A stretch of DNA of 64,000 nucleotides from Autumnicola patrickiae (GCF_031846525.1 NZ_JAVRHM010000018.1:1-64000), one strand, 5' to 3'. Shown: positions 1-8,294, counted from the stretch's first letter. Numbers and translations are program-made. Notes: generated from the letters alone by a model not told the origin.

Positions 1-164
1 GCCTTTTCCTGCAACGCCTCTTCTATGGGTTTATCATCTTTAGGGAGAGGAGTATAATAAAACACACTCTTGCTCATTTCCAAGACACGGCACGCCCTGC
101 TGATACCGTAATGAGCAAGTTCTTTAGCTATGGTTCTCTTACGGCAAGGCCTTAAAGCTTTTTT
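1..164 (-). CDS. IS3-family transposase OrfB, N-terminal part (partial)
   Basis: The frame -1 to orfA is open from the slippage site to the window edge. It reads AKELAHYGISRACRVLEMS, then SVFYYTP, which is the HTH_21 segment that opens IS3 OrfB proteins. The rve/DDE integrase core would follow to the left of the window. There is no clear independent start codon near the junction, so expression by frameshifting as OrfAB is the likely route. Only about 54 codons are visible; intactness of the rest cannot be judged. Confidence 0.85.
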
Positions 165-418
165 TCGATGATCTCTTTAGCCATCTGATGATCCAGGGAT
201 AAAGTGGCATACATTTGCTTAAGTCGGCGATTTTCCTCTTCCAATTCTTTGAGGCGTTTAAGTTCTTTGCCGTTCATTCCGCTAAAACGCTCTCGCCATT
301 TATAAAAAGCAGCGGTGCTTATGCCGTATTCACGACTGATCTCGGCAGCTGTTTTACCGTTATCGAATTCTTTAAGGATCTTTGAGATCTGCTGAGGGGA
401 AAATTTACTTTTTTTCAT
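152..418 (-). CDS. IS3-family transposase OrfA (helix-turn-helix)
   Basis: This 88-residue protein is the DNA-binding subunit of an IS3-type transposase and recognises the element's terminal repeats. The N-terminal half holds the HTH_Tnp_1 helix-turn-helix, with the family signature YGISTAAFYKWRERF at about residues 30-44. The C-terminal half is a leucine-rich coiled coil (KELEEENRRLKQMYATL) used for dimerisation. The length is typical for OrfA. Translation is expected to shift by -1 at the A7G run just before its TAA stop, giving the OrfAB fusion that is the active transposase. Confidence 0.92.
   Translation of the reverse strand: MKKSKFSPQQISKILKEFDNGKTAAEISREYGISTAAFYKWRERFSGMNGKELKRLKELEEENRRLKQMYATLSLDHQMAKEIIEKKL
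158..164 (-). other. Programmed -1 frameshift site of IS3 orfA/orfB
   Basis: On the minus strand the heptamer A AAA AAG lies three codons before the orfA stop. Slippage by -1 here moves ribosomes directly into the open orfB frame. This motif is the commonest frameshift signal in IS3-family elements. No stimulatory structure was worked out. Confidence 0.75.
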
Positions 419-478
419 ACTGTTTAAAATTAAGAATTATTCTACTTTTAAACAGTCCGGTTTTAAGGGAAGCTTACA

Positions 479-648
479 ATTACTTCACTATTGGAGAGCT
501 TGGATTTTCTATTCCTTCTTTTGATGCTGCAATCGGCTTCAAGAAGATGTCCTTGCCGGGCTTGTTCAAATTCTTGATGAAACTCATCAATAAAACAGAA
601 AATTTCAGTAATTTTATCAGTAGAAATTATAAGCAGAAGATTAGTCAA
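479..648 (-). pseudogene. IS982-like transposase, 5' fragment disrupted by IS3 insertion
   Basis: About 57 codons resemble the N-terminus of IS982-family transposases: KITEIFCFIDEFHQEF, then KRRNRKSKLSNSEVI. The frame is cut directly after SEVI, where the IS3 end begins. The only in-frame initiator seen is TTG at 648; no in-frame ATG lies between it and the upstream sequence, so the true start is uncertain. The rest of the gene should lie beyond the IS3 copy, left of the window. A full protein cannot be made from this locus. Confidence 0.75.
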
Positions 649-993
649 ATATTTGAATGTTAGATACTTAAATATACTTATTTTCTGCTTTTTCTTTGTT
701 ATTCAATCCCTCTTTTTTTACCTTTTCTTACATCGAACTCACGTTATACTATTAAAAAATTTGTCGTTTTAACCTTGCTTTTGATAATAAGGCGTTGATG
801 AATTTACTTTTATCGCGAAGTAGAAATGTGGAAAGTAGTTATTTGTAAATCTAAAGACATCTTTAATACTTTGAGAAATTTTCCACCTTATATCATTAAT
901 TTTTAAACTACAGAGTCCTATCAATCGTCGCTTATAGGGTTTATAATCAAATAGAATCCGTAGAAAGTGCAAAAATTTGAACTATTGTCAAAT
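649..993. other. AT-rich spacer, probable IS982 end and no convincing gene
   Basis: The sequence just upstream of the IS982 fragment, up to about 750, is probably the outer part of that element, but I could not define its terminal repeat. A 67-codon minus-strand frame at 769-972 shows no recognisable family and is treated as chance. Confidence 0.4.
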
Positions 994-1674
994 CTACAAC
1001 GGCTCCCCATAATTTTTATCCTTACTAGTATACAAGTTGTCCCGATTTTGGGACACAGGTTTAAAATTTTGATCCTTTTTTATTTCGTCAGCTTTTATCA
1101 TCCAGTTTTGGGCACAGGCCTGCCAGTTCGTGATCGGATTTTTACCATTTAATTTCCAGCCAATGGATTCGTAAAAATTATAGAATTTTTTAGCCTCCAT
1201 AGAACTTCTTCTTTCTTCTTTGAAATAGTCAATAACTACTTGTTCATTTTCTGGACTTGTTTGTTTAAAAGAGTTTATTATATGTTTACTCTTTTCTTTA
1301 TTATAAGAGACCATTTTTTGCACAGGGGCCTGTTCAGAAACTGGATAAGTCTTGTTCGTTTTTTGATCAGTTACGGTGTCAAATCTGAACATTTCAATGA
1401 GGGAACCAATTTGCGGGTTATTCGAGGGGTGGTATTGAAGGTATCCCCACATTTTAAGATTCCGAAGTAGTTTGTGGTAGGTAGTCCTGGAACGTATCTT
1501 GGCCAGTGACATCACCTGTTTACTGTTAACCATAATAGTTTTGGGAAAACGTTTTTGATTCCATAGTTCAAAAAAAGCCAAATATAAGCTGCGATGTGAG
1601 GACGAGATTTTGTCGTCTTCGGAAAATTTCCGCAACACTCCGTTAAGGTGGCTGATGTAATTGACGGCACTCAT
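994..1674 (-). CDS. DnaD-like / replication-associated protein of a mobile element
   Basis: This 226-residue protein resembles those commonly carried by Bacteroidota conjugative and mobilizable islands. Residues 1-100 look like a winged-helix domain (SRTTYHKLLRNLKMWGYLQY). Residues 150-195 carry the tail pattern AKKFYNFYESIGWKLNGK, then NWQACAQNWM, seen at the C-termini of DnaD-like or phage replication-type proteins. Its ATG overlaps the stop of the upstream coupling-protein gene (ATGA), so it is the last gene of the mobilization operon. The exact role, replication or regulation, is not settled by the sequence. Confidence 0.6.
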   Translation of the reverse strand: MSAVNYISHLNGVLRKFSEDDKISSSHRSLYLAFFELWNQKRFPKTIMVNSKQVMSLAKIRSRTTYHKLLRNLKMWGYLQYHPSNNPQIGSLIEMFRFDTVTDQKTNKTYPVSEQAPVQKMVSYNKEKSKHIINSFKQTSPENEQVVIDYFKEERRSSMEAKKFYNFYESIGWKLNGKNPITNWQACAQNWMIKADEIKKDQNFKPVSQNRDNLYTSKDKNYGEPL

Positions 1675-3274
1675 TTTTGTGAGTTTTTAGATTGACATAT
1701 TGCTTTCGCTTCCCTGTATATTTTCTGAAAATTCAATTCCAGGTCTTCTATAGAAAATTCATGCTTCGGAATCGGCAATTCCTTCGACCAGTTGGGTGTA
1801 GAAAATTTAACTTTTCAGTCTTTACCATCGGAAAAAGTCACAAACTCGCCCGGTTTTAAGCGGAAGAAAACATCGGCCCTGATCTTAGCTACTTCCCGTT
1901 CACTCTTGGTGGTGCGGGTATCGAAATCCAGGTTATCACTTTTGCTTACACTAATGCTTTTCCTCTTTACAATCTCGAAGAAACTTTCATAATATTTTGC
2001 TGTCTCAGGGTCATTGACCTTTCCGAAGAACTGATAGGACAGATTGCTAAGGATCGCTTTTCCCGCTTCTCTACCATAAAGGATATCATTTTGTATCTTA
2101 TCCTGGATGACATAGACCGTAGCAATATTATAGCTTCGCAGCGTTGCCGGAATACGATGCATGTTCAGTAAGCGAATTGTGGAAGCCTCCTCCATAAGGA
2201 TAAACGAACCAAGTCGATCATGCACACTCATTTGCTTGGTCATACTATGAATTATAGTAGCTACGATGGGGGAGTAAGCCGACTCAAATTTTGGGTTATT
2301 CACTACTGAAATCACTCCCGGATTTTCTGAATTATTGATATCCAACGGAATCTCATCTTCGGAAAGTACCATGAAGATCCGTTGCGTGCTTATTTTTTTA
2401 AAAGCATTGGAGAGGGTACTTTTTACCGAAGCTGTCTGCCGTTCCGAATCCACTCCATTAATAAAAGCGTTGGCCATGGCCTGGGAGGTGAGGTTAGAAT
2501 TTAAAAAGTCCACTAATTCATAGGTCGTTAATTGCTGGAATAATGCGATGAGATGGGGAAGGGTACAGTAGCTGGAATGATCTGTTTTAAGTTTCCAGAT
2601 GAGTCCTCCGATGATCCCTTCCGCAGCATCATTAAAAAACTTGGAACTCCCGGAAGAGACACTTTCCTTTTTTTCTAATAAATTTTCCAGCAGTACCCTG
2701 GAAATCTCATTCACGCTTTCTTCATCCTGCATATAGCGAGGTGCAATGGGATTTACCTTATTATAAATAGTATCAAAGGAAATTATATAAAAAGGCATTT
2801 TACTTTCTTTGAATAGGGGTAGGCAATTTTGGAAAGTTCAAAATTTTTATAGTCATGGATAATTCCGCAGAAGGTTTGTTTACTAAAATGCCTGAGAAAT
2901 GGGGCAACAACACTTTCGGTCTTTCCACTACCCGCAGCACCAATGATGGAAACACCACGGCGGATATCCTTCAATTTAATCGATCCCGAAGATAGCGGCA
3001 TTCTAAAAGCGTATTGTTGGGTTAACCTCTCTTTATCAATCTTAAGTAACCATTCATTAAGTAGCACATTGATCAGGATCAATGGGATAAATAGGCGAAT
3101 GGAAAGCAGCACGAACAAGTCAAAATTAAACCGGGAAGGAAAACTTAGAACAAACAGCAGGAATAGAAAAGCAAAGTTGATGATAAAACCCCATGAAGTA
3201 TTTTTCAAGGAAAAGTAAAACAATCCTCCAACCGCTACATTAAAAAAAATGATAAAATAGATATTTGACAGCAT
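1671..3274 (-). pseudogene. TraG/VirD4-like coupling protein (MobC type), broken twice
   Basis: The reading frame encodes the ATPase that links the relaxosome to a conjugation pore. The 5' part (2816-3274) has three or four hydrophobic N-terminal segments and a Walker A motif GAAGSGKTE. The middle part (1815 to about 2815) has a Walker-B-like FILMEEAST segment. Two lesions are visible. One base is missing at the G4 run 2816-2819: the frame before it reads KIAYP and the next frame continues with LFKESKMPFYIISFD. An in-frame TGA at 1815-1817 is followed by 47 more sensible codons (VKFSTPNWSKELPIPKHEF and onward) to a stop at 1671 that overlaps the next start. Either lesion could be a sequencing error; both together favour decay. 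Confidence 0.8.
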
Positions 3275-3285
3275 GATAGATAAAT

Positions 3286-4311
3286 TTAATAGCCGATAGA
3301 ACTAGCTTTTATTCCGGCTTCGATGATTTTTTTTAGTTGTTTGTAAGCGAACCCCACTTTACTTTGGGGCAGGTGTAATACGGGCAATTGCAGTCCCGTT
3401 TGTCGGATCATCTTAAAAGCGATCTTTTTTTCGTTGATCCCAAGGTTCCTTAAGGATAAAATATATTGTTTAGGATCCTTGCTCAGCATTTTCCTGGCGG
3501 TATAGCTTTCCACATAATTCCGGTTGTACTGGAACATCTTGTCAAAAGCTTTTTCGGAGTTTTGAAAAAATCGGTCCCGCTCAAACCCTCGCTTCACCAT
3601 TTTCCCATGCATTTCCACTTCCGAAGATTTGTATTTACTACCAGGTGAAAGACTGTAGGTATTAGAAGCATCTTTCCTGCTTACAATGATATGGATATGG
3701 CTTTGCAGTCCTTCTTTTCTCATTCCCGGTTCCACCACATTTCCACGAATTTTATAAGGAGCATCCCTGACCAGTTTTTGAATATCATTTTCAATTTGCC
3801 GGATATTTCCGGGGATCTCCCCACGTTCCACCTTCCGAAGTTCATTTTTCAAGTGGGCAATCTCCTTGATGTAGGGTTTATTTTCTCGGATAACAACATC
3901 ATTGCTTTTATAGGTTCGCTCATGTTCAATTTTGGCGAAATATTTAATGTCATCTACATTGATGGGCCTGCCGTTAATCTCCCGGTTAAAAGAGCCTGCA
4001 TATTCCTTCATAGCTTCACGTACAAAAGCCCGCAGTTTTTCAGGATTATTATGAATATGTTTTAATTCATATTGGCTCGGGCTAATGGTAATAGAATAAT
4101 ATTTAGGTTCTTTAAGTTTTAATTTGGCTGTGTTCCCATCTATTTCTTTAATCACCTCATACGGGCGTATTTTATCCTCATACTGATTAAAAAAATATTC
4201 CTTTTCCATCAGACTTTTTCCCTGGTTTTCCTTTTCCAGGTAGCTCACAAAATCCCCTGCACTCTGTGAAAAAGCACCGCCTAATTTCTGAGGAGAGATG
4301 GTGATATACAT
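3286..4311 (-). CDS. Mobilization relaxase-like protein, DUF5712/MobB type
   Basis: This 341-residue protein matches what I know of the Bacteroidota DUF5712 mobilization family: an N-terminal MYITISPQKLGG, a central KYFAKIEHERTYK, and the histidine motif GLQSHIHIIVSRKDASNTYSL. The paired histidines (HIH) with the upstream H of EHER fit a relaxase-style metal site (inference). A relaxase nicks oriT and stays bound to the transferred strand. The gene abuts bfmA with no gap and precedes the coupling protein by 11 bases, so the genes form one operon. The protein is full length by comparison with the family as I remember it. Confidence 0.8.
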   Translation of the reverse strand: MYITISPQKLGGAFSQSAGDFVSYLEKENQGKSLMEKEYFFNQYEDKIRPYEVIKEIDGNTAKLKLKEPKYYSITISPSQYELKHIHNNPEKLRAFVREAMKEYAGSFNREINGRPINVDDIKYFAKIEHERTYKSNDVVIRENKPYIKEIAHLKNELRKVERGEIPGNIRQIENDIQKLVRDAPYKIRGNVVEPGMRKEGLQSHIHIIVSRKDASNTYSLSPGSKYKSSEVEMHGKMVKRGFERDRFFQNSEKAFDKMFQYNRNYVESYTARKMLSKDPKQYILSLRNLGINEKKIAFKMIRQTGLQLPVLHLPQSKVGFAYKQLKKIIEAGIKASSIGY

Positions 4312-4839
4312 TTAAGAGGTGCGTTTTAAGGCTATTTTAAATTGTTCAAATTCTGTTCGGGGGATGTTTAACTTTAGATAATCCGCGCCAAAGGTGTTGC
4401 CTTTTATTTCCACATTTCGTAGCAAGTACTCCAGGTCCTTTTTTGTCGCTTTTAATAGGTCCTCAAGTCGGGTGATTTCTAGTTCCAGTTGCTCTCGACT
4501 TTTTTCATTAGGAGTAATAACCTTTTCCTTTTTGATAGCTTCCAATTTAGGAACTGAACGTCCTTCCATAAGTAATTCCAACATGAGTAAACCTGGTTTG
4601 GTCTGGGTCTTCTCAATGTTTTTAAGGATGGCTATCACGGCATCGATTCTTTTTTTGATTAGCTGTTCCAGGCTCACTTTTGAAGGCACTAAAGTTTCAA
4701 AAGGAGAGAGGTTATTTTTCTCAAAGAAGTCCAGGATCAGGTCTAAAGTTTCGGACTGATTACTATTGTTTTTTTTAGAAAACTCCCGAAACCTGTTTGC
4801 CGTACTTGCTTTTACTTGAAGTCTTGATTTTGTCTTCAT
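4312..4839 (-). CDS. BfmA/BtgA-family mobilization accessory protein
   Basis: This 175-residue protein starts with a ribbon-helix-helix-like segment (SRLQVKASTANRFREFSKK) suited to DNA binding, followed by a long charged helical region with a coiled coil (REQLELEITRLEDLLKATKK). Small proteins of this kind sit directly upstream of relaxases in Bacteroides mobilizable elements (BfmA, BtgA) and help assemble the relaxosome at oriT. It is the first gene of the mob operon; its stop TAA directly precedes the relaxase ATG. The region upstream holds the inverted repeats proposed as oriT. Confidence 0.7.
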   Translation of the reverse strand: MKTKSRLQVKASTANRFREFSKKNNSNQSETLDLILDFFEKNNLSPFETLVPSKVSLEQLIKKRIDAVIAILKNIEKTQTKPGLLMLELLMEGRSVPKLEAIKKEKVITPNEKSREQLELEITRLEDLLKATKKDLEYLLRNVEIKGNTFGADYLKLNIPRTEFEQFKIALKRTS

Positions 4840-4977
4840 GGCTACTGTTTTAAATAATACTGGCTACAACCCCTTTGATTTTACAGGCATTTCCAGAGGG
4901 GCATATCCACCAGGGTGTATATTTTTCTAGTCTCAGTAATTCATAAAATACATGAAATCAGCGTTTTATGCATTAAA

Positions 4978-5073
4978 GAAATCGAATGACATCGCTCTGC
5001 GTGTCACCCTCTTGCTATTCGATTTCGTCCCGCAGGCGGGACAAATTTTCATACAAGTTGGTTTGCACCAACT
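4978..5073. other. Stacked inverted repeats upstream of mob genes, candidate oriT
   Basis: Three inverted repeats lie within 100 bases, about 140 bases upstream of the first mob gene. The first is GAAATCGAAT (4978-4987) with ATTCGATTTC (5017-5026), which encloses TGACA/TGTCA at 4987-4991 and 5002-5006. The second is GTCCCGC (5027-5033) with GCGGGAC (5036-5042). The third is AGTTGGT (5056-5062) with ACCAACT (5067-5073), loop TTGC. Relaxase origins are usually built from such repeats next to the mob genes. No nick site could be assigned. Confidence 0.45.
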
Positions 5074-5760
5074 GCATTTATTTAAGAGAATCAAAAAATC
5101 CCCTTGATATTCTCAATCTGTAAATTATTCAGCAAAAGTCAAATCAGTAGAAATCCTATTATTTTATCAATCAGAAAATCACCACTTTAAGTTACTATTT
5201 ATAGCAATTCAATTAAAGTGAATTATTCATTTAATCTGATGCCAATTAGCTTCATTTGCTATCAAAACATCCATTATTTTAAAAATGGAAAATTTTGAAC
5301 GGCAGATTTTTCATTTTAGATGCTAAGAACCCGTCTATAATTTCCACCGTGGACTTGAAAAAATCCTATTCAATTTTTGCGCAACTTAACCCACTCACTG
5401 AACTTTTATTAAATGATTTACTTATTATATCCAGAGCATTTTCCCTTTTTTGTTTTTTTTAATATCAGAATAGATCAATATTTTAGGATTTGGAATTGAT
5501 TCTACCTTTTCCTTCCGGATTTACTTCCTATAGAGCCGTCACATTACCTTTTTTTGATGCTTTTGTTTTACAACATCCTGGATTGGTAAAGCGTATAAAA
5601 AGGGTAGGCGGAGCCGGAACGGCTTTATGCCGCTGTCCAAGAAAGGATGTTGTTTTTTTGCGGTTTAAAAAAGGGATGGCTCTGAGACGGAAGAATCCGT
5701 AGGTTTTGGGAAATACTACTATTTTTCTCCCGAAAGAAAAGTTATGGTTTGAAGTTCAAT
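5074..5760. other. AT-rich non-coding stretch, no supported gene
   Basis: No frame with family resemblance was found. A plus-strand 70-codon frame at 5490-5702 has the composition of a chance ORF and is not called. The stretch separates the candidate oriT from the structured repeat to its right. Confidence 0.5.
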
Positions 5761-5764
5761 CTGG

Positions 5765-5922
5765 CGGACTTCATCGAAAAATTCGACTGGAATGAAGCGT
5801 TCCGATTTTTCATCGGGTTAGCGTAATGAAGTCGGAATTTTCTCGATGGTGTCCAAGACCTTTGTAGAGAAGCGCTTTTCCCGGAATGAAGCTTTTGCGT
5901 AATGTAGCGGGAATGTGCTGAA
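5765..5922. repeat. Structured non-coding element with repeated GGAATGAAGC / GCGTAATG motif
   Basis: Two units share the word GGAATGAAGC (starting at about 5789 and 5883) followed by GCGTAATG (about 5821 and 5897). The first unit is enclosed by an imperfect inverted repeat: GGACTTCATCG with AAAAATTCGAC at 5766-5788 against GTCGGAATTTTC with TCGATGG at 5831-5850. A small CCGAT/ATCGG hairpin lies inside. The second unit is bracketed by TTCCCG and CGGGAA. No coding capacity is evident. A structural RNA or a protein-binding array of the mobile element are both possible; the function is unknown. Confidence 0.4.
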
Positions 5923-5981
5923 CGGGTATTTAGTATGTGTAGGTTATGGAAGGCATTAATTTTAATTGTGCATAAGTATCC

Positions 5982-6164
5982 TCATAACTTCTTTCGTGAA
6001 TTTTTGATAACATAGGGGATCATTTCAGGGCGTTCCTTAATTCCTGCTCTTTCTAAATCAGCATATCCCAAATGTTTCATTTGTGATGCAAATAAAATAG
6101 CATCCTTTAAATAGGAACGTAAGATTTTCGGTTTAGATTTTTGAACAAGTTCTTTAAAACCCAT
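5982..6164 (-). CDS. Small protein of unknown function
   Basis: A 60-codon frame encodes a basic, probably helical protein (KELVQKSKPKILRSYLKDAI, then MKHLGYADLERAGIKERPEM). Composition and codon use look protein-like, but I recognise no family, and there is no neighbouring gene on the same strand within 1 kb. It lies in the accessory region between the mob operon and the YbjQ-domain gene. It could be a small cargo gene or a chance ORF. Confidence 0.35.
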   Translation of the reverse strand: MGFKELVQKSKPKILRSYLKDAILFASQMKHLGYADLERAGIKERPEMIPYVIKNSRKKL

Positions 6165-6603
6165 TATATCGAGATCAAGAACAATTCGATTATCAATTAT
6201 TTTTCAGTTTTCATTCATCTTTTTGAATTCTGACTAACGTATTATAATTTGAATCTTAAGCTGTTTCAAAACCTATATTCTTATTAGTCAAACTAACTAT
6301 TATATAGTTATTCCGATCGTTTTAGCTCCTTTAGTTTTTCCTGCAGTTCCGTAAAATGCTCTAAAAGAGACTTTTTTTTTCAATTATAGATATCCGTTGG
6401 AAGAAATTTCATTGTTAATCAGATTAAAAGTTGCTAAGGGAAAATTTTCCCTCAGTGAATACAAAGATTCAACAGGAATAAAATCATGTTACCAGCTCTA
6501 TTTTTTTCCGTAGCTGTCTACATTGTTCTTTTTTTGTAGTTTTAAAGGCAAAAGGCAGCCCTACCCCTCTGAAATATTTATTAACCAATAACAATAATAA
6601 TTT
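6165..6603. other. Gap with possible coiled-coil gene remnant
   Basis: The minus strand at about 6315-6372 reads LLEHFTELQEKLKELKRSE followed by a stop. This looks like the 3' end of a lost gene, but frames upstream of it are closed. The rest is AT-rich and includes the leader of the gene at 6604; no consensus promoter was identified. Confidence 0.3.
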
Positions 6604-7746
6604 ATGATTTTGAAAAAAGAAGTCCTGGTAATCACAACAGATAATCCATCAGAGGGGAAAATTGTTAAACATCTTCGGCCTGTTACAGCTCACGTTGTGG
6701 CAGGAACAAACCTATTTAGTGATTTCTTTGCGGGTATGTCCGACATTTTTGGTGGTCGTTCTGGGAGCTATAAGAAGCAGCTTTCCTCGATTTATGATGA
6801 AGCCATTGAAAGAGTGAAGCAAGAAGCTAAGCGCATGGGTGCTAACGGAGTCGTAGGCCTGAAGATTGATATTGATGAAATATCGGGGCAAGGTAAATCC
6901 ATGTTTATGATAACAGCTATTGGTACTGCTGTTGTAATAAAGGAAACAAAAGATAAAATAGAACCTTTTCAGTCATCAAATGGATCTTCAAAGGAATTAA
7001 ACCGAGTCGACAACGAAAACATTCAACGCTTAAGTCGATTCAAAATTTTAAAAGAGAAGGCAGACCATGGCCAACTAAAATATGATTCTGAAGTATGGGA
7101 GTTTCTTATTCAATATAGAATAAAAGACTTTTTTCCGTTCATATTGAGGAAGCTAGGGGAAATTCTAGATAATCCTAGTCACCACACGACAGAATCATTA
7201 GAGTACTTTAGAGAAAATACGACTATCTACATAAAAGCTTTAGATATTGATGATCAAATAGATCTTATCTACAGTGCCTTAAGAAATAAAGAAATCACTC
7301 CTAAGGTCGATTTCTACCTACGGAGTATAATAAAAGAGGAGCTTCTTTTAAATTTTGACCGAGTGAAAATCATGCTTCAGGACGATGATCTCGAAGTAAA
7401 GAAAAGAGGAATGAATGTCGGCACTTACGATCGCCCATACTACTCAAATGAGGATGCTAGAAACTACAAGGAATTGATTCAGCTGATACAGAGTGCTTTT
7501 CCTAAAAGAGGTTCTCTAACAACTAAGAAGCAGCTTTTATCCTCTAAAGATAAGGAAGCTTGGGAATGTGAATGCGGAAAAGTTAACGACATGGATATAA
7601 CTTATTGTACCCGCTGTTCACTTAATATTTACGGCTTCGATGACAGAGAGCCAAAGCCAGAAAAGTCAATAGCTATAATTGAAAATAAAATATCGTTACT
7701 TACTGAGTCTTTAGAGGCGCAACAGCGTGAACAATCAAAAGTCTAG
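6604..7746 (+). CDS. YbjQ/UPF0145-domain protein with C-terminal zinc ribbon
   Basis: This 380-residue cytosolic protein has three parts. Residues 1-112 match the YbjQ (UPF0145, DUF74) fold: VLVITTDNPSEGKIV, then RMGANGVVGLKIDID, and an internal GTAVVIK strand. Residues 130-310 are helical and charged, without a family I recognise. Residues 320-340 form a four-cysteine zinc ribbon (C322, C324, C335, C338; ECECGKVN then YCTRCSLN). YbjQ proteins are usually about 105 residues and assemble as pentamers, so this is an unusual extended architecture. No operon partner is visible. It lies inside the accessory region, so it may be island cargo. Its biochemical role is unknown. Confidence 0.7.
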   Translation: MILKKEVLVITTDNPSEGKIVKHLRPVTAHVVAGTNLFSDFFAGMSDIFGGRSGSYKKQLSSIYDEAIERVKQEAKRMGANGVVGLKIDIDEISGQGKSMFMITAIGTAVVIKETKDKIEPFQSSNGSSKELNRVDNENIQRLSRFKILKEKADHGQLKYDSEVWEFLIQYRIKDFFPFILRKLGEILDNPSHHTTESLEYFRENTTIYIKALDIDDQIDLIYSALRNKEITPKVDFYLRSIIKEELLLNFDRVKIMLQDDDLEVKKRGMNVGTYDRPYYSNEDARNYKELIQLIQSAFPKRGSLTTKKQLLSSKDKEAWECECGKVNDMDITYCTRCSLNIYGFDDREPKPEKSIAIIENKISLLTESLEAQQREQSKV

Positions 7747-7780
7747 GCAGCTTCAAATAGGTAGATACAGGTACACATAT

Positions 7781-7843
7781 ATCGGAAGTATGCCTTAAAA
7801 AATGGGCATTAGCGAGGCGACCTTTTATAACTGGAGATTATAA
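7781..7843 (+). pseudogene. Relic of IS3-family orfA (helix-turn-helix fragment)
   Basis: The plus-strand frame reads IGSMP, stop, KMGISEATFYNWRL, stop. GISEATFYNWR is the recognition-helix signature of IS3-family OrfA proteins. Only about 21 codons remain, with an internal stop, so this is a decayed remnant unrelated in detail to the IS3 copy at the left edge, which reads GISTAAFYKWR. Confidence 0.6.
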
Positions 7844-7998
7844 ACCAAAAATCTGCAATTGTTTCTTTTACAAGTAGATAATTACTTGAATATTCTTACC
7901 TTTATACAAGACGATACAAATGTTATCAAAATTCTGGTTCACAAATCGTCAACATAGAAAAAAATTATCAGTATTTATAGGCTATTTGAGACATCGGT

Positions 7999-8015
7999 GA
8001 ATCCTGCCGGGGTCA
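7999..8015 (+). other. tRNA 3'-end-like sequence, candidate attachment site
   Basis: GAATCCTGCCGGGGTCA can be parsed as the 3' end of a tRNA: end of the T loop (GAAT), 3' T-stem strand CCTGC (8003-8007), 3' acceptor strand CGGGGTC (8008-8014) and discriminator A (8015). The expected 5' T-stem GCAGG is absent upstream, so no complete tRNA gene is present. A terminator follows at 8028. Integrative elements often recombine into tRNA 3' ends and leave such a duplicate, and everything to the left looks mobile. I infer that this is one end of the island; the tRNA identity is not certain. Confidence 0.45.
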
Positions 8016-8027
8016 CTTTTAAATTGC

Positions 8028-8053
8028 AAATCCGCAGTGGAAGCTGCGGATTT
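8028..8053 (+). terminator. Rho-independent terminator
   Basis: AAATCCGCAG (8028-8037) pairs perfectly with CTGCGGATTT (8044-8053) around a six-base loop and continues into a T run to 8058. Its position 12 bases after the tRNA-like end suggests it was the terminator of the original tRNA gene. Confidence 0.8.
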
Positions 8054-8294
8054 TTTTTATCCTATTTCTAAATTATATAAACCGGGAGTTTATGTGCATC
8101 GAATTATCTATCATTTGAAATAAAGTTTTTTCTAGAAGTGTATCCCTTTACTTGTAGACAAATTTTCTTTAGCAATATTGGGTAATAATTTTAAACCCTA
8201 ATTAATCTATTATCTAACTTCCGTCTAAGCATCAATTGCGTGCGTCGTTGTTATAATTCGGAGTATTCCTCTAAATTTCATAAAGTTTTAAATA

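Larger units (their letters stand above)
1..478 (-). mobile_element. IS3-family insertion sequence, cut by left window edge
   Basis: The element carries orfA, an A7G slippage site and the start of orfB, all on the minus strand, which is the standard IS3-family layout. Its outer end is placed at about 478, where the minus strand begins TGTAAGCTTCCCTTAAAACC; a 5'-TG end and an AT-rich terminal repeat are usual for the family. This end falls exactly where the reading frame of a second, IS982-like transposase stops making sense, so the IS3 element appears to have inserted into that gene. The other end and the catalytic DDE core lie outside the window. Confidence 0.85.

Noticed and set aside
769..972. 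67-codon minus-strand ORF near the IS982 fragment
   Set aside because: No recognisable motif and no supporting context.
5027..5042. GTCCCGC/GCGGGAC hairpin as a transcription terminator
   Set aside because: No gene ends close to it on either strand and the following T run is weak; it is more likely part of the oriT-like cluster.
5490..5702. 70-codon plus-strand ORF
   Set aside because: No family resemblance, odd composition, and located in AT-rich non-coding island DNA; judged a chance frame.
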